Assembly: GCA_947650365.1 (NCBI GenBank)
Contig: CANTAL010000097.1
Coordinates: forward strand, 434,001-498,000
DNA from: Chamaelirium japonicum
Taxonomy: Eukaryota > Streptophyta > Magnoliopsida > Liliales > Melanthiaceae
Length of the DNA: 64,000 nucleotides
Direction of reading: 5' to 3'
In this document: positions 27,681 to 41,611 of the stretch, in pieces
Layout of the letters: each line of letters begins with the position of its first letter
Position numbering within the stretch: the first letter of the stretch is position 1
Notes under the pieces: model-generated
Databases searched by the model: none
Seen by the model: only the letters and a program-made list of their open reading frames with translations
Told to the model about the DNA's origin: nothing
Position numbers and translations under genes: made by a program

Positions 27681-30600
27681 TTAGAATGGATTATATGAAT
27701 GAATTAGAATGGATCGTGCGAATGAATTAGAATGGATTGTACGAATGAATTAGAATGGATCGTACGAATGAATTAGAATGGATACATTCGTTCGAATGAA
27801 TTAGAATAGATTGTGCGACATACAATCCATTCTAATTCATTCGTATGATCTATTCTAATTCATTTGTATGATCCATTCTAATTCATTCATACAATCCATT
27901 CTAATTCTTTCGCACGATCCTTTCTAATTCATTTGTACGATCCAATCTAATTGATCGTACGAAGGAATTAGAATGGATCAGATACATTCGTGCGAATGAA
28001 TTAGAATGGATCGTACGAAGGAATTAGAATGGATCGTACGAAGGAATTTGAATGGATCGTACGAAGGAATTAGAATGGATACATTCTTGCGAATGAATTA
28101 GAATGGATCGTACGAATGAATTAGAATGGATCGTATGTATGAACTAGAATGGATCGTACGAATGAATTACAATGGATCATATGAATGAATTAGAATGGAT
28201 TGTGCGAATGAATTAGAATGGATCGTACGAATGAATTAGAATGGATCGTATGAATGAATTAGAATGGATCGTGCGAATGAATTAGAATGGATAGTATGAA
28301 TGAATTAGAATGGATCATACGAATGAATTAGAATGGATACATTCGTGCAAAAGAATTAGAATGGATCGTGCTAATAAATTAGAATTGATCGTACGAATGA
28401 ATTAGAATAGATTGTGTGAATGAATTAGAATGCGTACGAATGAAATAGAATGGATTGTACGAATGAATTAGAATGGATTTATTCGTGCGAATGAATTAGA
28501 ATAGATTGTGCGAATGAATTAGAATGGATCATACGAATGAATTAGAATGGATAAATTCGTGCGAATTAGTTAGAATGGATTGTATGAATGAGTAAGAATG
28601 GATCGTACAAATGAATTAGAATGGATTGAATTAGATTGAATCGTACGAATGAATTAGAATGGATCGTATGATTGAATTAGAGCAAAGGAATTAGAATGGA
28701 TCATACGAAGGAATTAGAATGGATCGTACGAAGGAATGTATCCATCCTTTGTACGATCCATTCTAATTCATTCATACGATCCATTCTAATTCATTCGTAC
28801 GATCCATTCTAATTCATTCGCACGATCCATTCTAATTCATTCATACGATCCAATCTAATTCATTTATACGATCCATTCTAATTCATTCGCACAATCTTTT
28901 CTAATTCATTAGCACGATCCATTCTAATTCATTCGTACGATCCATTCAATTTCATTCGTACGATCCATTCTAATTCATTCGTACGATCTATTCTAATTCA
29001 TTCGCACGAATGTATCCATTCTAATTCATTCGTACGATCCATTCTAATTCATTCGCACGATCCATTCTAATTCATTCATACGATCCATTCTAATTCATTC
29101 ATACGATCCATTCTAATTCATTCGTATGATCCATTCTAATTCCTTCATACGATCCATTCTAATTCATTCATACGATCCATTCTAATTCATTCATACGCTC
29201 TATTCTAATTCATTCGTATGATCCATTCTAATTCCTTCGTACGATCTATTCTAATTCATTCATACGATCCATTCTAATTCATTCGCACGATCCATTCTAA
29301 TTCATTCGCACGATCCATTCTAATTCATTCATACGATCCATTCTAATTCATTCGTATGATCCATTCTAATTCATTTGCACGAATGTATCCATTCTAATTC
29401 ATTCGTACGATCCATTCTAATTCATTCGTACAATCCATTCTATTTCATTCGTGCGATCCATTCTTACTCATTCGTATGATCCATTCTAATTCATTCGTGC
29501 AATCCATTCTATTTCATTCGTACGATCCATTCTTACTCATTCGTACAATCCATTCTAATTCATTCGCACGAATATATCCATTCTAATTCATTCGTATGAT
29601 CCATTCTAAGTCATTCATACGATCAATTCTAATTCATTTTCACGAATATATCCATTCTAATTCATTCATACGATCCATTCTAATTCATTCGCACGATCCA
29701 TTCTAATTCATTCATACGATCCGTTCTAATTCATTAATACGATCCATTCTAATTCATTCGTACGATCCATTCTAATTCATTCGTACAATCCTTTCTAATT
29801 CATATGATCCATTCTATTTCATTCATACGATCCATTCTAATTCATTCGCACGATCCATTCTAATTCATTCATACGATCCATTCTATTTCATTCGTACGAT
29901 CCATTCTAATTCATTCGTATGATCCTTTCTAATTCCTTCGTACGAATGAATTGGAATGGATTGTATGAATGAAATAGAATGGATCGTATGAATTAGAAAG
30001 GATTCTACGAATGAATTAGAATGGATCGTGCGTCGTACGAATGAATTAGAATGGATCGTATTAATGAATTCGTACGATCCATTCTAATTCATTCGTACAA
30101 TCCATTCTATTTCATTCGTACGATCCATTCTTACTCATTCGTACGATCCATTCTAATTCATTCGCACGAATGTATCCATTCTAATTCATTTGTACGATCC
30201 ATTCTAATTCATTTGCATAATCTATTCTAATTCATTCGTACGATCCATTCTAATTCCTTCGTACGATCCATTCTAATTCCTTCGTACGATCCATTCTAAT
30301 TCATTCGTACGATCCATTCTAATTCATTCGTACGATCCATTCTAATTCATTCGCACGATTCATTCTAATTCATTCATACGATCCATTCTAATTCATTCAC
30401 ACGAATGTATCCATCTATTTCATTCGTATGATCCATTCTAATTCATTCGTACGATCCATTCTAATTCATTCGTACGATCCATTCTAATTCATTCGCACGA
30501 TCCATTCTAATTCATTCATACGATCCAATCTAATTCATTCATACGATCCATTCTAATTCATTCGTATGATCCATTCTAATTCATTCATACGATCCATTCT

Positions 30601-31358
30601 AATTCATTCGTACGATCCATTCTAATTCATTCGTACGATCCATTCTAATTCATTCGCACAATCTATTCTAATTAATTCATACGATCCATTCTAATTCATT
30701 AGCACGATCCATTCTAATTCATTCATACAATCCATTCAAATTCATTCGTTCGATCCATTCTAATTCATTCGTACCATCCATTCTAATTCATTTGTATGAT
30801 CCATTCTATTTCATTCGCACGATCCATTCTAATTCTTTCGTATGATCTATTCTAATTCATTCGTACGATCCATTCTAATTCTTTCGTACGATCCATTCTA
30901 ATTCATTCATACGATCCAATCTAATTCATTCGTACGATCCATTCTAATTCATTCATACGATCCATTCTAATCCATTAATACGATCCATATCTAATTCATT
31001 CGCACGATCCATTCTAATTCAATCATACGATCCAATCTAATTAATTCATACGTACGATCCATTCGTATTCATTCCCATGAATGTATCTATTCTAATTCAT
31101 ACGTACGATCCATTCTAATTCATTCGCACAATCCATTCTAATTCATTCGTACGATCCATTCTAATTCATTCGTATGATCCATTCTAATTCATTCGCACAA
31201 ATGTATCCATTCTAATTCATTCGTACGATCCATTCTAATTCATTTATACAATCCATTCTAATTCTTTCGTACGATCCATTCTAATTCATTCGCACGATCC
31301 GCTCTAATTCATTCATACGATCCAATATAATTCATTCGTACGATCCATTCCTTCGTAC
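27681..31358. repeat. Satellite, mostly forward with short reverse blocks
   Basis: Reverse to 27819, forward 27820-27951, reverse 27952-28737, forward 28738-29942, reverse 29943-30068, forward 30069-31358. The 126-bp reverse island at 29943-30068 begins in the palindrome-like CCTTCGTACGAATG and ends at GAATTCGTACGATCC. No other sequence is visible. Confidence 0.85.
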
Positions 31359-34300
31359 GACGAATGAATTAGAATGGATCGTGCGAATGAATTAGAATGT
31401 ATCGTACGAATGAATTAGAATGGATCGTGCGAATGAATTAGAATGGATTGTACGAATGAATTAGAGTGGATACATTCGTACGAAGGAATTAGAATGGATC
31501 GCACGAAGGAATTAGAATGGATCGTATGAATGAATTAGATTGGATCGTATTAATGAATTAGAATGGATCGTACGAATGAATTAGAAAGGATCGTACGAAT
31601 GAATTAGAATGGATCGTATGAATGAATTAGAATGGATCGTATGAATTAGAATGGATCGTAAGAAGGAATTAGAATGGATCGTATGAATGAATTATATTGG
31701 ATCGTATTAATGAATTAGAATGGATCGTATGAATGAATTAGATTGAATCGTATGAATGAATTAGAATGGATCGTGCGAATGAATTAGAATGGAACGTACG
31801 AATGAAATAGAATGGATCGTATGAATGAATTTGAATGGATCGTGCGAATGAATTAGAATGGATCGTACGAATGAATTAGAATGGATCGTATGAATGAAAT
31901 AGAATGGATCGTACGTATGAATTAGAATGGATCGTGCGAATGAATTAGAATGGATACATTCATACGAAGGAATTAGAATGGATCGTATGAATGAATTAGA
32001 ATGGATCATACGAATGAATTAGAATGGATAGTATAAATGAATTAGAATGGATCGTACGAATGAATTAGAATGGATACATTCGTGCGAATGAATTAGAATG
32101 GATTGTACGAATGAATTAGAATGGATCGTACAAATGAATTAGAATAGATCGTACGTCTAATTCATTCGTACGATCCATTCTAATTCATTCATACAATCTA
32201 TTCTAATTCATTTGCACGAATGTATCCATTCTAATTCATTCGTACGATCCATTCTAATTCCTTCGTATGATCCATTCTAATTCCTTCGTACGATCCATTC
32301 TAATTCATTCCCATGAATGAATCCATTCTAATTGATACGTACGATCTATTCTATTTCATTCGTACGATCCATTCTTACTCATTCGTACTATCCAATCTAA
32401 TTCATTCATACGATCCATTCTACGATCCATTCTAATTCATTCATACGTTCCATTCTAATTCACTAGCACGATCCATGCTAATTCATTCATACGATCCATT
32501 CTAATTCATTCGTACAATCCATTCTATTTCATTCTTACGATCCATTCTTACTCATTCGTATGATCCATTCTAATTCATTCGCACGAATGTATCCATTCTA
32601 ATTCATTCGTACAATCCATTCTTACTCATTCGTAATGAATTATAATGGATACATTCGTGCAAAAGAATTAGAATGGATTGTATGAATGAATTAGAATGGA
32701 TCGTGCAAATGAATTAGAATGGATCGTGCGAATGAATTAGAATGGATCGTACGAATGAATTAGAATAGATAGTGCGAATGAATTTGAATGGATCGTAGGA
32801 ATGAATTATAATGGAAACATTCGTGCGAATGAATTAGAATTAGAATGAATTAGAATGGATCGTACGAATGAATTACAATGGATACATTCGTGCGAATGAA
32901 TTAGAGTGGTTACATTCGTGCGAATCCATTCTATTTCATTCGTACGATCCATTCTAATTCATTTGCACGATCCATTCGAATTCACTCATACGATCCATTC
33001 TAATTCATTCATACGATCCATTCTAATTCATTCGCACGAATGTATCCATTCTAATTCATTCGTGCGATCCATTCTAATTCATTCGTATGAATGTATCCAA
33101 TCTAATTCATTCATACGATCCATTCTAATTCATTCGCACGATCCATTCTAATTCATTCATACAATCCATTCTAATTCTTTTGCACGAATGTATCCATTCT
33201 AATTCATTCGTACGATCCATTCTCATTCATTCGTATAATCCATTCTAATTCATTCGCACGATCCATTCGAATTCACTCATACGATCCATTCTAATTCATT
33301 CATACAATCCATTCTAATTCTTTCGTACGGTCCATTCTAATTCATTCATACAATCCATTCTATTTCATTCGTACGATCCATTCTTACTCATTCGTACGAT
33401 CCATTCTAATTCATTCGCACGAATGTATCCACCCTAATTCATTTGTACGATCCATTCTAATTCATTCGTACGATCCATTCTAATTCATTCGTACAATCCA
33501 TTCTATTTCATTCGTACGATCCATTCTTACTCATTCGTATGATCCATTCTAATTCATTCGCACGAATGTATCCTACGAATGAATTAGAATGGTTCATACG
33601 AATGAAATAGAATGGATCGTAATCTAATTCATTCATACGATCCATTCTAATTCATTCGCACAATCTATTCTAATTCATTTGTACGATCCATTCTAGTTCA
33701 TTCGTACGATCCATTCTAATTCCTTCGTATGAAACATTCTAATTTCATTCGTATGATCCATTCTAATTCATTCGTACGATCCATTCTAATTCCTTTGTAC
33801 GATCCATTCTAATTCATACGATCCATTCTATTTCATTCATACGACCCTTTCTAATTCATTCGCACGATCTATTCTAATTAATTTGTATCCATTCTATTTC
33901 ATTCGTACGATCCATTCTAATTCATTCATACGATCCAATCTATTCTAATTCATTCGCATGAATGTATCCATTCTAATTCATTCGTACGATCCATTCTAAT
34001 TCATTTGTACGATCCATTCTAATTCATTCGCACGATCCATTCTAATTCATTCACACGATCCATTCTAATTCATTCATACGATCCAATCTAATTCATTCAT
34101 ACGATCCATTCTAATTCATTCGCACAATCTATTCTAATTCATTCGTACGATCCATTCTAATTCATTCGTACGATCTATTCTAATTCATTCGTACGATCCA
34201 TTCAAATTCATTCATACGATCCATTCATACGATCCATTCTAATTCCTTCATACGTATGAATTAGAATGGATCGTACAAATGAATTAGAATGGATCGTATG

Positions 34301-37007
34301 AATGAATTAAAATGGATCGTACAAAGGATGGATACATTCGTGCGAATGAATTAGAAAGGATCGTATGAATGAATTAGAATGGATCGTACGAATAAAATAG
34401 AATGGATCGTACGAATGAATTAGAATGTATCGTGTGAAAGAATTAGAATGGTAAATTAGAATGGATCGTATGAATGAATTAGATTGGATCGTATTAGTGA
34501 ATTAGAATGGATCGTGCGAATGACATAGAATAGATCGTACGAATGAATTAGAATGGATCGTACGAAGGAATTAGAATGGATCGTATGAATGAATTAGAAT
34601 GGATCGTATGAGTGAATTCGAATGGTTCGTACGAATGAGTAAGAATGGATCGTGCGAATGAATTAGAATGGATCATACGAATGAATTAGAATGGATCGTA
34701 TGAATGAATTAGAATGGATCGTACAAAGGATGGATACATTCGTACAAATGAATTAGAATAGATCGTACGAATGAATTAGAATGGATCGTATGAATGAATT
34801 AGATTGGATCGTATGAATGAATTAGAATGGATCGTGCGAATGAATTAGAATGGATCGTACGAATGAATTAGAATGGATCGTGTGAAAGAATTAGAATAGA
34901 TTGTATGAATGAATTAGAATGGATCGTATGAATGAATTAGATTGGATCGTATTAGTGAATTAGAATGGATCGTTCGAATGAAATAGAATGGATCGTACGA
35001 ATGAATTAGAATGGATCGTACGAAGGAATTAGAATGGATATATGAATGAATTAGAATGGATCGTATGAATGAATTAGAATGGATCGTATGAGTGAATTCG
35101 AATGGATCGTACGAATGAGTAAGAATGGATCGTATGAGTGAATTCGAATGGATCGTACGAATGAATTAGAATGGATCGTATGAATGAATTAGAATGGATC
35201 GTATGAATGAATTAGAATGGATCGTACAAAGGATGGATATATTCGTGCGAATGAATTAGAATGGATCGTATGAATGAATTAGATTGGATCGTATGAATGA
35301 ATTAGAATGGATCGTGCGAATGAATTAGAATGGATCGTACAAATAAATTAGAATGGATCGTACGAATGAAATAGAATGGATCATACGAATGAATTAGAAT
35401 GGATCGTGTGAAAGAATTAGAATGGATTGTATGAATGATTTAGAATGGATCGTGCGAATGGATTAGAATGGATCGTACGAATGAATTAGAATGGATACAT
35501 TTGTGCGAATGAATTAGAATGGATTGTACGAATGAATTAGAATGGATCGTACAAAGGAATTAGAATGGATCGTACGAAGGAATTAGAATGGATCGTACAA
35601 ATGAATTAGAATGGATCGTGCAAATGAATTAGAATGGATCGTATGAATGAATTAGATTGGATCGTATGAATGAATTAGAATGGATCGTACGAATGAAATA
35701 GAATGGATCATACATATGAATTAGAATGGATCGTGCGAATGAATTAGAATGGATCGTATGAATGAATTAGAATGGATCATACGAATGAAATAAAATCGAT
35801 CGTACGAATGAATTAGAATGGATCATATAAATGAATTAGAATAGATCGTACGAAGGAATTAGAATGGATCATATGTCTAATTCATTCGTACGATCCATTC
35901 TAATCCATTCTAATTCATTCGTACGATCCATTCTAATTCTAACGTACGAATGAATTAGAATGGATCATACGAATGAATTAGAATGGATCGTGCTAATGAA
36001 TTAGAATGGATCGTATGAATGAATTAGAATAGATTGTGCGAATGAATTAGAATTAGAATGGATCGTACGAAGGGATTAGAATGGATCGTACGTCATTCGT
36101 ACGATCCATTCTAATTCATTCGCACAATCCATTCTAATTCATTCATACGATCAATTCTAATTCATTCGTACGATCCATTCTAATTCATTCGCACGAATGA
36201 ATCCATTCTAATTCATTCGTATGATCCATTCTATTTCATTCGTACGATCCATTCTTATTTATTTGTACGATCCATTCTAATTCATTCGCACGATCCATTC
36301 TAATTCATTCATACGATCCAATCTAATTCATCCATACGATCCATTCTAATTCATTCGCACGAATATATCCATCCTTTGTACGATCCATTCTAATTCATTT
36401 ATACGATCCATTCTAATTCATTCGTACGATCCATTCTAATTCATTCGCACGATCCATTCTTACTCATTCGTACGATCCATTCGAATTCACTCATACGATC
36501 CATTCTAATTCATTCATACGATCTATTCTAATTCATTCATATGATCCATTCTATTTCCTTCGTACGATCCATTCTAATTCATTCGTACGATCCATTCTAA
36601 TTCATTCGCACAATCCATTCTAATTCACTAATAAGATCCAATCTAATTCATTCATACGATCCATTCTAATTCCTTCGTGCGATCCATTCTAATTCATTCG
36701 CACGATCCATTCTAATTCCTTCGAACGATCCATTCTTATTCATTCGTATGATCCATTCTAATTCATTCGCACGAATGTATCCATTCTAATTCATTCGTAC
36801 GATCCATTCTAATTCATTCGCACAATCCATTCTAATTCATACATACGATCCATTCTAATTCTTTCACACGATCCATTCTAATTCTTTCACACGATCCATT
36901 CTAATTCATTCGTACGATCCATTCTATTTCATTTGCACGATCCATTCTAATTCATTCATACGATCCATTCTAAGTCATTCGTACGATCCATTCTAATTCA
37001 TTCGCAT
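31359..37007. repeat. Satellite, densely strand-switching
   Basis: Reverse 31359-32154, forward 32155-32633, reverse 32634-32922, forward 32923-33572, reverse 33573-33620 (about two units only), forward 33621-34253, reverse 34254-35874, forward 35875-35942, reverse 35943-36091, forward 36092-37007. Inside the 34254-35874 block a rare ACAAAGGATGGATA join recurs at about 34321, 34727 and 35226, marking internal duplications of roughly 400-500 bp. Confidence 0.85.
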
Positions 37008-40000
37008 GAATGAATTAGAATGGATCGTGCGAATGAATTAGAATGGATCGTACGAATGAATTAGAATGGATCGTATGATTGAATTAGAATGGATCGTGCG
37101 AATGAATTAGAATGGATCGTACGAATGAATTACAATGGATAAATTCGTGCGAATGAATTAGAATGGATTGTATGAATGAATTAGATTGGATCGTATAAAT
37201 GAATTAGAATGGATCGTACGCATGAATTAGAATGAATACATTCATGGGATTGAATAAGAATGGATCTTACGAAGGAATTAGAATGGATCATGCGAATGAA
37301 TTAGAATGGATCGTACGAATGAATTAGAATGGATCGTATGAATGAATTAGAATGGTTCGTACGAATAAATTAGCATGGATCGTACGAATGAATTAGAGTG
37401 GATCGTGTGAAAGAATTAGAATGGATTGTATGAATGAATTAGAATAGATTGTGTGAATGAATTAGAATGGATCGTACAAATGAATTAGAATGGATCATGC
37501 GAATGAATTAGAATGTATACATTCGTGCGAATGAATTAGAATTGATCATATGAATGAGTAAGAATGGATCGTACGAATGAATTAGAATGGATCGTACAAA
37601 GGAATTAGAATGGATCATACGAATGAAATATAATGGGTCGTATAAAGGAATTAGAATGGATCGTATGATTGAAATAGAATGGATCGTATGAATTAGAATG
37701 GATCGTACGAATGAATTAGAATGGATCGTACGATTGAATTAGAATGGATCGTATGAAGGAATTAGAATTGATCGTACGAATGAATTAGAATGGATAAATT
37801 CGTGCGAATGAATTAGAATGGATTGTATGAATGAATTAGATTGGATCGTATAAATGAATTAGAATGGATCGTACGTATGAATTAGAATAGATACATTCAT
37901 GGGAATGAATAAGAATGGATCGTACGAAGGAATTAGAATAGATCATACGAATGAAATATAATGGGTCGTACAAAGGATTTAGAATTGATTGTATGAAGGA
38001 ATCAGAAGGGATCGTACGAAGGAATTAGAATGGATCGTACGAATGAATTAGAATGGATACATTTGTGCGAATGAATTAGAATGGATCGTACGAATGAGTA
38101 AGAATGGATCGTATGAAAGAATTAGATTGGATTGTATGAATGAATTAGAATTGATCGTGCGAATGAATTAGGATGGATCGTACGAATGAATTAGAATGGA
38201 TCGTACGAATGAATTAGAATGGATCGTATGAATGAAATAGAATGGTTCGTATGAATTAGAATGGATCGTACGAATGAAATAGAATAGATCGTACGGATGA
38301 ATTAGAATGGATACATTCGTGCTAATGAATTAGAATGGTTTGTACGAATGAATTAGAATGGATCATGCGAATGAATTAGAATGGATCGTACGAATGACTT
38401 AGAATGGATCGTATGAATGAATTAGAATGGATCGTATGAATGAATTAGAATGGATACATTCGTGTGAATGAATTAGAATGGATCGTACGAATGAATTAGA
38501 ATAGATCGTATAAATGAATTAGAATGGATCGTACGAATGAAATAGAATGAATTATACGAATGAATTAGAATGGATCGTACGAATGAATTAGAATGGATCG
38601 TGTGAAAGAATTAGAATGGATTGTATGAATGAATTAGAATAGATCGTATGAATGAATTAGAATGGATACATTCGTGCGAATGAATTAGAATGGATCGTGC
38701 GAATGAAATAGAATGGATCGTACGAATGAATTAGAATGGATCGTGCGAATGAATTAGAATGTATCGTATGAAAGAATTAGAGTGGATAGTATGAATGAAT
38801 TAGAATGGATCGTACGAATGAATTAGAATGGATCGTACGAATGAATTAGAATGGATCGTACGAATGAAATAGATTGGATCGTATGAATGAAATAGATTGG
38901 ATCGTATAAAGGAATTAGAATGGATCGTACGGATGAATTAGAATGGATACATTCATGGGAATGAATTAGAATGGATCGTACGAATGAATTAGAATGGATA
39001 CATTCGTGCGAATGAATTAGAATGGATTGTACGAATGAATTAGAATGGATCGTATGAATGAATTAGATTGGATACATTCGTGCGAATGAATTAGAATGGA
39101 TCGTACGAATGAATCAGAATGGATCGTACGAATGAGTAAGAATGGATCGTACGAATGAAATAGAATGGATCATACAAATGAATTAGAATGGATCGTGCAA
39201 ATGAATTAGAATGGATTGTATGAATGAATTAGAATGGATTAGAATGGATCATACGATTGAATTAGAATGGATCGTACGACGGAATTAGAATGGATCGTAC
39301 GAATGAATTAGAATGGATCGTACGAATGAATTAGAATGGATCGTGCGAATAAATTATAATGGATCGTATGAATGAATTAGAATGGATCGTACGAAGGAAT
39401 TTGAATGGATCATGAATGAATTAGAATGGATCGTACAAATGAATTAGAATGGATCGTACGAAGGAATTAGAATGGATTGTACAAAGGAATTAGAATGGAT
39501 CATACGAAGGAATTAGAATGGATCGTGCAAATGAATTAGAATGGATCGTACGAATGAATTAGAATGATCGTACGAATGAATTAGAATGGATCGTACGAAT
39601 GAATAAGAATGGATCGTACGAATGAATTAGAATGGATCGTGCAAATGAATTAGAATGGATTGTACGAATGAGTTAGAATAGATACATTCGTGCGAATAAA
39701 TTAGAATGGATCGTACGAATGAATTAGAATGGATTGTACGAATGAATTAGAATGGATCGTATGAATTAATTAGATTGGATCGTATGAATGAATTAGAATT
39801 GATTGTGCGAATGAGTAAGAATGGATCGTACGAAGGAATTAGATTGGATCGTATGATTGAATTAGAATGGATCGTGCGAATGAATTAGAATGGATCGTAC
39901 GAATGAATTAGAATGGATCGTATGAATGAATTAGAATGGATCGTACAAAGGAATTAGAATGGATCGTACGAATGAATTAGAATGGATCGTATGAATGAAT

Positions 40001-40697
40001 TAGAATGGATCGTACGAAGGAATTAGAATGGATCACACGAATGAATTAGAATGGATACATTCGTGCGAATGAATTAGAATGGATCATATGAATCAGTAAG
40101 AATGGATCGTACGAATGAAATAGAATGGATCGTACGAATGAATTAGAATAGATTGTGTGAATGAATTAGAATGGATCGTACGAATGAATTAGAATGGATC
40201 GTATGAATGAATTAGAATGGATCGTGCGAATGAATTAGAATGGATCGTATGAATGAATTAGAATGGATCGTGCGAATGAATTAGAATGGATCGTACGAAT
40301 GGATTAGAATGGATTGTACGAATGAATTAGAATGGATACATCCGTGCCAATGAATTAGAATGGATCGTATGAATGAATTAGATTGGATCGTATGAATGAA
40401 TTAGAATGGATCGTGCGAAGGAATTAGAATGGATCGTACGTGCGAATGAATTAGAATAGATTATACGAATGAATTAGAATGGATCGTACGAATGAATTAG
40501 AATGGATACATTCATGCAAAAGAATTAGAATGGATTTTATGAATGAATTAGAATGGATCGTGCGAATGAATTAGAATGGATCGTACGAATGAATTAGAAT
40601 GGATCGTATGAATGAGTAATAATGGATCGTGCGAATGAATTAGAATGGATCGTACGAATGAATTAGAATGGATAAATTCATGCGAATGAATTAGAAT
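37008..40697 (-). repeat. Satellite block, reverse, up to the CACTA insertion
   Basis: A 3.7-kb reverse block, the longest without a switch before the transposon. It continues as reverse after the element at 53163-53621, so the transposon split one block. Two places in it (about 37135-37265 and 37795-37910) match the joined flanks of the CACTA element: GGATAAATTC, a GTGCGAATG unit, GGATTGTATG, ATTGGATCGTATAAATG, then an ATTCATGGGA variant. These are paralogous empty sites. Confidence 0.88.
40695..40697. repeat. CACTA target-site duplication, left (AAT)
   Basis: AAT before CACTA at 40698 is matched by AAT at 53163-53165 after the terminal TAGTG. Three-bp duplications are characteristic of the CACTA superfamily. 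Joining the flanks gives GAATTAGAATGGATTATATG, an ordinary reverse satellite unit. Confidence 0.85.
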
Positions 40698-40709
40698 CAC
40701 TACAAGAAA
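40698..40709 (+). repeat. CACTA terminal inverted repeat, left
   Basis: CACTACAAGAAA. It pairs with 53151-53162 with a single mismatch at position 9. The following TTTACCGACGG corresponds to TTACCGACGG at the same distance from the right end. Confidence 0.9.
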
Positions 40710-41021
40710 TAGGGTCTTTACCGACGGATATTATTACCACCGTCGATAATAATACTCTTTTTACCGACGGTTAACATAATATCCGTCGGTATTATAACTT
40801 TAATTTTTTAAATTTTTTTTGCACATTTATTTCCGACAGTCAAATATTATTCGTCGGTAAAATGATTTATGCCGACAGTACATATATGTACCGTCGGTAC
40901 TATAGTTTATACCGACGGCTACATAAAGACCGTCGGTAAAACTAATTATACCGACGAACATTTTATGGCCGTCGGTACGATACCGACGGTAATTAAATAT
41001 CCGTCGGTAAAATTGTCCGAC

Positions 41022-41073
41022 GAAACTCAGGGTAAAAACCGAGCCTCTGGAAAAAAATGGAACCCTGAGTTTC
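41022..41073. repeat. Inverted repeat (hairpin) 1 in the 5' subterminal region
   Basis: GAAACTCAGGGT at 41022-41033 and its exact complement ACCCTGAGTTTC at 41062-41073 are separated by 28 bp. The arms extend outward with one mismatch into CCGACG / CATCGG. Confidence 0.85.
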
Positions 41074-41194
41074 ATCGGCGGTTTTTACCGACGGACTATA
41101 TATTGCCGTCGGCATAACTAATTATACCGACGGAAATAATATGTCCGTCGGTACAATACCGACGGTAATTAAATATCCGTCGGTAAAATTGTCC

Positions 41195-41254
41195 CGACGA
41201 AACTCAGGGTGAAAACCCGAGCCTCTAGAAAAAATGGAACCCTGAGTTTCGTCG
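41195..41254. repeat. Inverted repeat (hairpin) 2 in the 5' subterminal region
   Basis: CGACGAAACTCAGGGT at 41195-41210 pairs perfectly over 16 bp with ACCCTGAGTTTCGTCG at 41239-41254. It is the second copy of the hairpin at 41022-41073. The loop (GAAAACCCGAGCC...) is nearly the same in both. Confidence 0.88.
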
Positions 41255-41390
41255 CTGATTTGTACCGACGGACATTATGCTACGGTCGGTATAAAATAAT
41301 TATACCGACGGAACTTATAGTTCCGTCGGTATAAATTTATTTTTACCGACGGAGGTAAAACTGTCCGTCGGTAAAAAACCTGCCATAAAT

Positions 41391-41440
41391 TTCATTTAGC
41401 GATCCCCCCCTTCTGTTCTGTTTCGATCTAACCTCCCCGT

Positions 41441-41471
<31 letters not shown>

Positions 41472-41580
41472 AATCTCCCCCCCTCCCCGGCCTCCCTCCC
41501 CCCCTCCCCGGCCTCCCCCCCCTCCCCGTCCTCCCTCCCCTCCTCCCCGGAGCTCCCTCGGGTCGCGTCCCTCCGGCCCC

Positions 41581-41611
<31 letters not shown>

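Larger units (their letters stand above)
40710..41390 (+). promoter_or_regulatory. 5' subterminal repeat region of the CACTA element
   Basis: ACCGACGG and CCGTCGGT motifs occur every 15-40 bp in both orientations, often as facing pairs 15-20 bp apart that could form small hairpins. In En/Spm such motifs are TnpA-binding sites that also overlap the element promoter; the same role here is inference. A block of about 120 bp is duplicated (about 40981-41103 and 41155-41278). Open frames on both strands here are by-products of the motif spacing. Confidence 0.85.

Noticed and set aside
40827-41117. Open frames on both strands in the CACTA 5' end
   Set aside because: They are made of the ACCGACGG/CCGTCGGT motifs and duplicate blocks in the subterminal region; there is no protein similarity that I recognise.
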